Position numbers and translations under genes: made by a program | Shown: one piece after another, positions 57,691-64,000 of the stretch | Position numbering within the stretch: the stretch's first letter is position 1 | Layout of the letters: every line of letters begins with the position of its first letter | Origin: Gari tellinella | Taxonomy: Eukaryota > Mollusca > Bivalvia > Cardiida > Psammobiidae | Assembly: GCA_922989275.2 (NCBI GenBank) | Contig: OV277858.1 | Coordinates: 12,135,527 to 12,199,526, forward strand | Direction: 5' to 3' | DNA length: 64,000 nucleotides | Notes under the pieces: generated by a model | Told to the model about the DNA's origin: nothing | Database searches by the model: none | The model's input: the letters and a program-made list of their open reading frames with translations, nothing else

Positions 57691-57735
57691 TGCCAGAGAG
57701 AGAGAGAGGAGAGAGAGAGGAGAGAGAGATAAACT
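57691..57735. repeat. (GA)n microsatellite
   Basis: Interrupted GAGAGAG runs at the outer border of the R3 right arm. Confidence 0.9.
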
Positions 57736-57844
57736 GATAGTGATTGTTTCCAGGTGTATCCAAATAATATTGGTAAAAATAATCAGTTTATATAAATGAA
57801 AAAACAAAGTTAAATAACCACCAGTGCATCTCGTGCAAATAGGG

Positions 57845-57985
57845 TGGCAGAGAGTAGTAGTAGTGACTATAGTACTAATAGTAGTGATAGACGCAGTAGT
57901 TATAGTAGTAGTAGTAGAAGGTGGTAAAATATATAGTAGCAGTATAATGGTAGGTGGTAGTAGTAGTAGAAATGGTAGGTAGTAG
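57845..57985. repeat. (TAG)n imperfect microsatellite
   Basis: Iterated 'gtagtagtag' and 'ggtagg' words directly before the retroelement fragment at 58003. Confidence 0.85.
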
Positions 57986-58002
57986 AACAAGTACCACGTA
58001 AG

Positions 58003-58431
58003 ATGTCAAAATCATCTCGTTTATCTACATCTTACAGGGTTTATATTTCACAACTTATTCGTCTTGCTAGGGTCTGTAACTCTGTTGAGGACTTCCACAT
58101 TCGTCATAAAACTATTACTGAAAAGCTTCTTAAACAGGGGTATAGATTTCATAAACTTCGTATAATATTTTCTAAATTCTTTTATAGAAATCTTCCTCTC
58201 ATTAACAAGTATAAATGTAACTTAAAGTCTTTTCTGCGGCAAGGTATTTCACATCCGGAGTTTCATGGCGATGTGATTTACAGACTTCGTAAGATTCTTG
58301 GACATATGCATTTTCAAAACCTATTTGTTAAACGTATTAGATTTTTTCCTCATAAAATATTAGGATCCAACTATTGGCTGCGCACTTCACGTTTGGTTGT
58401 GCGACGACAGACAGGGCTTAGCACTACATGA
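58003..58431 (+). pseudogene. Retroelement reverse transcriptase C-terminus
   Basis: A 142-codon open frame begins inside coding sequence; its Met is unlikely to be a true start. YISQLIRLARVC followed by RHKTITEKLLKQGYRFHKLR and KFFYRN is the C-terminal segment that closes a family of RT proteins common in mollusc and cnidarian genomes; I know the motif but not a settled clade name for it. The RT palm is absent, so the copy is 5'-truncated. No stop interrupts the fragment. A distinctive 3' region follows. Confidence 0.65.
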
Positions 58432-58960
58432 TGATGTATCTCTAAAGCCGTCTTTAACTGGGAGAGTTATGTCGGATTTCCGTGCTTTGATTTTTCTCTT
58501 CCTCTCTGTCGTACCCCGAACCCAACCATGTCTTACAGTTACTCGTGACTTCAGACTAGTCGCTTGAGTACAATTTGACCGTTGCCATAGTGGGTTACTT
58601 TTAACACGGGCTTGAATGTTTATTTCCTTCCCGTGTTACTAATAATCTTGTCATAGAAATTTGTTAGATGTTTTACATGTATTTAATTACTGTATTGGCG
58701 GTCTCTTTGATTGTAAGGTAGTGGAACAGAGTTTGTATATGTTATGTACACTGTTCGTCTTTATAGGCGAATATAGGAGATAAGAGCGAGGTTTGGCGCC
58801 CCTAAACCCAGGTTTAACCGCCCACTGGGTTTTTTTAATAATTAATTTATAATTAGTTATTGATTGCTACTGACCGTACTAAGGCGGGTACCTATATTCA
58901 CTTGTTGTATGGTTCCTGCTGGAGTATTTCGTATATATTTCCATTATTGTCGCGTATTTT
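58432..58960 (+). other. 3' untranslated region of the retroelement
   Basis: It contains 'gaggtttggcgcccctaaac', 'ccaggtttaaccgcccac' and 'tgggttttttt', with complementary CCCAG/CTGGG words able to pair. Taken as 3' UTR because it follows the RT end directly; the border is a guess. Confidence 0.5.
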
Positions 58961-59320
58961 AATATTATTCTAAATATTTTTGAACAGTTTAGACAGTACA
59001 TGTAGTATTATTCACTACAGTTACTAACAAGTTGCTGCCTTTTTCAATGATACAAGTTAAAGCACAACGTGTCTGAATGTTCTCTCTGGTCTGACATTAA
59101 AAATGTAGGCTTGAACATTCACATGTATTTATATAAATAAATATGATTTAAAGTGTTAGTTTAAGTTTGTAAACTCCTAACAGTAAATATGAAAACTGTT
59201 GCAAACTACACACCAAGAGCAGTCAAAATTCAATTCAGCAACCATGTCTTTGTGACTCTGCATCGACGACTTTTATCTCCGTACATCAGTAATTGAGATA
59301 CAATACAGTACATGTTAAAG
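58961..59320 (+). repeat. R3 fragment
   Basis: 'cagttactaacaagttgctg' (59020) and 'aaatatgaaaactgttgcaa' (59186) match the inner end of the R3 arms and their inner flank (56470-56680 inverted). Confidence 0.7.
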
Positions 59321-60679
59321 GTCGAAGTAATTGGCTTTACATATTTATTTTGTGCAACCTTGATGCTGTTATGTATGCTCTAATACTGAAATGTTACTTT
59401 TCAAATTATATTCGTCAGTTTTGCTCGTTTGATATTATATTTTCAGTTAAAACAATGCGGCAAAAGTAACTGCTACAGATTTAAAGTGGACATTTGGGTA
59501 ACTACATTTTAACATGGTGTTAAATACTACGAACTCTCATGGTAAACATTTTGTCAAATGTGCCCGAAGAAACCTAATGAAAATGGAGACTACTTGTTTG
59601 GAAAATTGATATACATCACAATCAGGAAACAAGTACACATATGATATAAGTGTGGGTGTGTAAACTGTGAGTGTTGACATAACACTAAAACACGCCGCTG
59701 TACAGCAATTTGTAAAGACCGTATATGGTTGTTACTTCTGTAAAGTTTCGGACCTCATAACCTTTAATATTGAAAGGTGATTACAACTGCTATAGCCGTT
59801 GGTATACAGTTTTCATACTTGCAACCAGTTATAGTTGTTTCGTAACTGGTAAGAAAGTGAAAAGTCATTCCCTAACGCATTTTTGAGTCATTTCGTAACC
59901 ACCAAAAGTGATTATGTACCCAGAAACATTTTGAAAAGTAACGACCCAGAACATGGAAGAAGTCATTTCGTACCCTTTGAAAATGGAATAAGTCATTTCG
60001 TAATCGATTTTTACACGGCCTTTAAAATGTTGTGCTCATATTGTGTGTCTAAAAATTATATAGAATAGTACAATTCCTCACCAAACAATTAAATAAATAC
60101 AAATTTAAAAAAAATGCATTTAAAGAGAGTTGTTGGTACTTATTTATAATAAACCGTGAATAATAGAATAGTTATCAAGTTGTTGATGGTTATTCAAACA
60201 GGAAACTATTACGTATTCCTAATTAAACTAGTTTTAACACTTCCAACATACAAATTAATGTTCAATACAAATCAACTAAATTTGTTTCATATAGATATCT
60301 ATTGTACTTAATATAAGTAATGAAATTAGTCAAAAAGCTTGAATGTTACCAACAAACATTTTGGTGACCATTTCGGATTTCAATGAGTCTGAAACTGCTC
60401 TAAAACATTTTCAAAATTTGAATTTTAGGTATACATCATGATAATTGCTAACAAAATAACACCTTTAAATCTCTAACACATGAAATAAAAGCCCAATAAG
60501 AATGTCAGTGCTTTGCTAAAAAATCCTAGGGCAGACAACTTTAACCTCATTATCTGTCCTTATCACTATTTAATTACGCGGCAGACGATTGTCTTCGAAC
60601 TCCTGAAGAGATATGCAATAAGATAGTACCAACATGTTGCATGGTGCTTTCAGCGCACATACAAGTGGTCTGCCGCTGA
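59321..60679. other. Unassigned, with short iterated words
   Basis: Between about 59860 and 60005 'agtcatttcgta' recurs with variation four times. Otherwise nothing recognised. Confidence 0.4.
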
Positions 60680-61970
60680 GAATAAGTAGTAAACATCACT
60701 TGGTACAGCTGTTTTAAATATTAAGCTCCTTTAATATCGATTCATCATTGATGCGTGGTTTAATGTTACAAATTCTAAACACGGATTCTGGTCGGGATTC
60801 AGCCTGATTCGTTTCCCCATTTGACATAAAATTACAAGTCGATGTATTTTTAATCATGAGATGAGTATGCAGGACAATATAATCAATTTTCCATTGAAAC
60901 GGACGGCAACTTCAAATTTTGCACTTGAAACTTTGCCCCGAGAGACACCGATTAATTTTACCATAGCACGAATACAGTTAAACTTTTCTAAAATTGATGT
61001 CGTCATGTATCTAATAATTGAAAAAACGAGTCACAGCTGAAAAAAAACAACATAAAGGAAATACAATCAGCTAAAAGTGTTATAGCATACACGTATATAT
61101 CTGTATCAATAACGCCGCTTGTGTAGGTAAACAGTCACTGAGGCAGAATCCGGTGTAGAATGACTCTATTGTAAGTCGACAATAATACATCTATGACACT
61201 TCGGTTACAAGGTCACACACCCTTATCATGCTGAAATATATAATTGACCTAAACTATGATAGTCCTTAGACAAAATAATGGTCGCGACAGTTTTGAAACA
61301 AACCGCTGCAAATATATAAATAGGCAATTAGTTGCATTACCGTGTTGCATACTATTCATATATCTTGCGTTTTTAAAGATTGTATATAAACATTGATTAA
61401 ACCTAACGGGTTCGTAAATACACCCACATGATTTTGAATAAGGCTGCTGTCCAAACACATTGGTTACTTAAGCGTATCAAAGGCAGACAATGGGATAGTT
61501 ACATTTACAACCTTTAACCAGCTTTTTATTCTATTTCGTTGTATACAGTTAGCCTTTGTCATTGACCTTTATCATGATACACATTGTTTGTCTGCGTTCG
61601 TTTAGATACGTATTTACACAAGCGTTAAATTAAAAAAGTACAAACTGCTGAAAATCTTTTTTGTTCAATCCGAAAATAGGCGTCAAAAGGAAATATTCAG
61701 TTACAACAATTACGCTTGATATTTATATGTACCGAGTCAGCGAGGAAATAGTTTAAACCGGAGTTCATCTAAGTTTTTAAATTAACATTTATAGTTGCAT
61801 ATTAGGTGTTGCGTCAATACATACGAATTTATTTGGCAAACATGTATTTAAAAGATTTACTGATAGTGAATATATAGTAATGAAAAGCCGGACCAGAATT
61901 TGAATGCTTTACCAAATCCACATAATAAAACGGTGTAATGACGCTTAAATATGTGTCTAGACTGGGCCGT
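60680..61970 (+). repeat. R1 dispersed repeat, copy E
   Basis: Nearly complete: 'agtaaacatcacttggtaca' (60688), 'aaacacggattctggtcggg' (60778), 'ccattgaaacggacggcaac' (60890), 'tgacctttatcatgatacac' (61563), 'acgcttaaatatgtg' (61942). It is directly followed by a foldback end. Confidence 0.85.
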
Positions 61971-62292
61971 TTGCTTAAATATTATTATACTTTTTATCTT
62001 TAAGAAAAGCAATCTTCTCTTAATTTCCGGCATTTTACACTAAGTATTTGATGATTCACTCTTAGAAAGTGAAAATAGCAAGGAAAATTCTAAACTCGAC
62101 AAATTCATTAAATAATTATTTTAACATTTCTTAACTCGACAAGTTTACTAAATACGAAAATTATATATGTCTTAGAGCTCGGCCATTTCAACTAAGCATT
62201 TGGGGATTCCCTCTTACACAGATGCAAAAACTAAGACAATTTTCAACTGGAAACATTTACTATATAATTTCCTTAAAACGTTAAAAAACTGT

Positions 62293-62587
62293 TGATTGTT
62301 GATGGATTGATTTTATTTTGGCAATAGTGGCATAACATGGCAGCACAAATGCATTCACATATCATTCAATTTATAACAAATAATGCTTACACATGAAAAT
62401 GCACATAATATGCTCACTAATACCAATGATTGCACATAAAAAGGAACTTGTTTTTGCCCTTATTTCCATTGTGGTCCCCTATAGTAGTGGCAGTTCGATG
62501 CATTGATTATACATATACAACATTTTAATTTAATGATATGAAAATATTTACCAAGATTTCAATATCACATAGTTTCTGAAAATATCA
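62293..62587. mobile_element. 0.3-kb insert in FB3
   Basis: FB1 and FB2 read through here. FB3 has about 295 extra bases without clear terminal repeats. Confidence 0.5.
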
Positions 62588-62713
62588 AATCACCCTCTCT
62601 TAACTCTTTATTTTTTTCTAAGATGAATACACTGACGTTAATGAAGCAGTTATTATTTTCTGAGAATAGTTAGAATAGTTAGTTTGTTGAATGAAATTCA
62701 TTTATAGACATAC

Positions 62714-63697
62714 ATATGTGTGACTATGGGTAAATTCATTATTCGGGACCGTTTTCGGGAGTTTGTTCGGTCCGTGTTTTAGCTTTGCTATTTGGTGACG
62801 TTTGTTCCGGGAGTTATTTCCAATTCATTCTGGCAGCAGTATTCGACGAAGAAAGATCTAGTTTTTACAATTCTAAACTTTAATTTACTTAAATATTAGC
62901 TTTAATAGTTCGAGGAATAGTTTGGTAAGCTGTCTATTGTCTTCATTGGTTGATTATTTCAACGGGTGCATTGGTTCTATTGATATTTCGGTGTAGGTTA
63001 GAGTTGACAGATTTTCGGCTTATTCGCGCCATTACCGTTTCGCGCCTTTTCTATTCGTCCTTAAATTCTTTAAATTCCTTTCGACTGTCAAAGACAATAA
63101 CTATATTTGCTCATGTCAAACTAGCATGCTAATTAAACCATTTGTTACAGTTCACAACACAAAGCACATAGAGAGAGAGACCTGGCGTGGAAGTTCACTA
63201 TACCATATATTTTGGTGAGTTATAAATGTATTGTCAATGTACCATTGTTTTATATGTCTATGTTAATTTGCTCAGCATTGCTTTAAGGTTGAGACATTCA
63301 TTAGCATTATTATAAGTTTAAATAGGATGGATAGGCATATAATTTATGTTTATAAGAAACCATTTATAGTATAACACTGGTAAGCATTGTAAAGGTAGCT
63401 GGACGCTCGGCATCCAGCTATGGTTACAATGTGGAGAGTGGAGAACATTTTAAATGTGAATAGAAGTCATAAAGTTACGTGTATAGGCAACATTGTTGTC
63501 GGAACCCATGTTTGAATATTTCTTACGTATGTCGTTTCAGAACTGACTGAATACTGACTGAATACCTTAGGATCTTTGGTACGGAGCAACCGTATGATAT
63601 TTATGTGCTATGGTATTGGTAATGTAACCGTGAGAGAAATAAATATAAACTACACTCTTTGGCCAAGTATTTATTGATCTACCCAAGGAGTTTACAT
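62714..63697. mobile_element. 1-kb insert in FB3, possible solo LTR
   Basis: FB1 and FB2 lack this block. ATAC flanks it on both sides (62710-62713, 63698-63701). Inside, the sequence runs from TGTGTGACTATGGG (62717) to GGAGTTTACA (63696), that is TG...CA, and has an AATAAA-type signal near 63640 shortly before the end. These features fit a solo LTR, but no primer-binding site or internal region exists to prove it. Confidence 0.45.
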
Positions 63698-63962
63698 ATA
63701 CGTTTCGCGGAAGCTAGTGGGCCGTTTGTGTTTGAGTTGTTTCGTAAAAGTGGGTCCACTTCGGGGTGGTATGACGTCATTACAAATGACTGAGGGTACC
63801 GTTTAAGACATTATTACCTATGGTCTTCATCGCCAAAATGTGATAAAGACCGATATATATAATCAATATATATATTTAAGTAATAAATGGTAACTTTATG
63901 TACCACAACTAGCGTAATGACATAATTAGTTCCATAACAATAATTAATCGAATTTCAACGAT

Positions 63963-64000
63963 GTCACTGTGGCTCAATAGGGAACGAGTTGAACTAGCAT
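63963..64000 (+). repeat. tRNA-like module in FB3, cut by the window end
   Basis: 'GTGGCTCAATAGGGAACGAG' matches the A-box part of 5030-5101. The B-box half lies beyond the window. Confidence 0.65.

Larger units (their letters stand above)
61971..64000 (+). mobile_element. FB3, foldback arm, running off the window
   Basis: It starts 'GGGCCGTTTGCTTAAATA' and follows the FB1/FB2 arm: 'cactcttagaaagtgaaaa', 'ccctctcttaactcttta', 'gacgtcattacaaatgactg' and a tRNA-like head at the window end. Inserts at about 62293-62587 and 62714-63697 break it. Confidence 0.75.

Overview
The window is A+T-rich animal DNA with no recognisable host gene, ribosomal or protein-coding operon, or CRISPR array. The mix of elements (CR1/L2-group, RTE and Tx1/L1-like LINEs, a Penelope-like relic, Tc1 and mariner relics, a DUF3504/Crypton-type tyrosine recombinase relic, tRNA-derived SINEs, very long foldback elements and a 150-bp hairpin satellite) is what a marine invertebrate genome looks like, most probably a bivalve mollusc. 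That identification is inference from repeat style, not from a marker gene. The only long intact reading frame is the 1094-residue endonuclease/reverse transcriptase of a CR1/L2-group LINE at 26932..30216 (+).

Layout. 0.7-6 kb: a dispersed repeat (R1) split by a LINE tail and by a 2.5-kb foldback element (FB1) whose two arms each carry a tRNA-like module. R1 is followed by a second foldback arm (FB2) that holds a TTAA-flanked piggyBac-style MITE. 6.4-13 kb: relics of a Penelope-like element, a SINE, a mariner and an RTE LINE. 13.5-14.7 kb: an uninterrupted copy of repeat R2. 16.6-22.2 kb: two related long palindromes in direct orientation bracket an inverted-repeat-framed R1 copy and a broken tyrosine recombinase. 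23.9-31.4 kb: a second, inverted R2 copy split by a Tc1 element, a 0.6-kb insert and the young LINE. The 13.5-kb copy serves as its empty-site reference.

33-37.8 kb: SINE-like fragments, another R1 copy, and 16 or so units of a 150-bp satellite in which each unit carries a short hairpin. 37.9-46.3 kb: a Tx1/L1-like LINE relic interrupted by a 1-kb TTAA-flanked MITE, a 0.8-kb insert, and a 4.8-kb terminal-inverted-repeat element with ATTAT target duplications. That last element itself contains an RTE relic into which a tRNA SINE inserted with a perfect 14-bp target duplication. 48.2-57.7 kb: a large inverted repeat (R3) with a TA-flanked MITE in one arm. 58.0-59 kb: the 3' end of another retroelement. 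60.7-64 kb: an R1 copy joined to a foldback arm (FB3) at the same junction as at 4.35 kb, broken by two inserts, one of them a possible solo LTR.

The elements do not form a pathway. Their relation is historical: insertions within insertions whose order can be read because intact sister copies lie in the same window. Coordinates of repeat borders were read by eye and may be off by some tens of bases.
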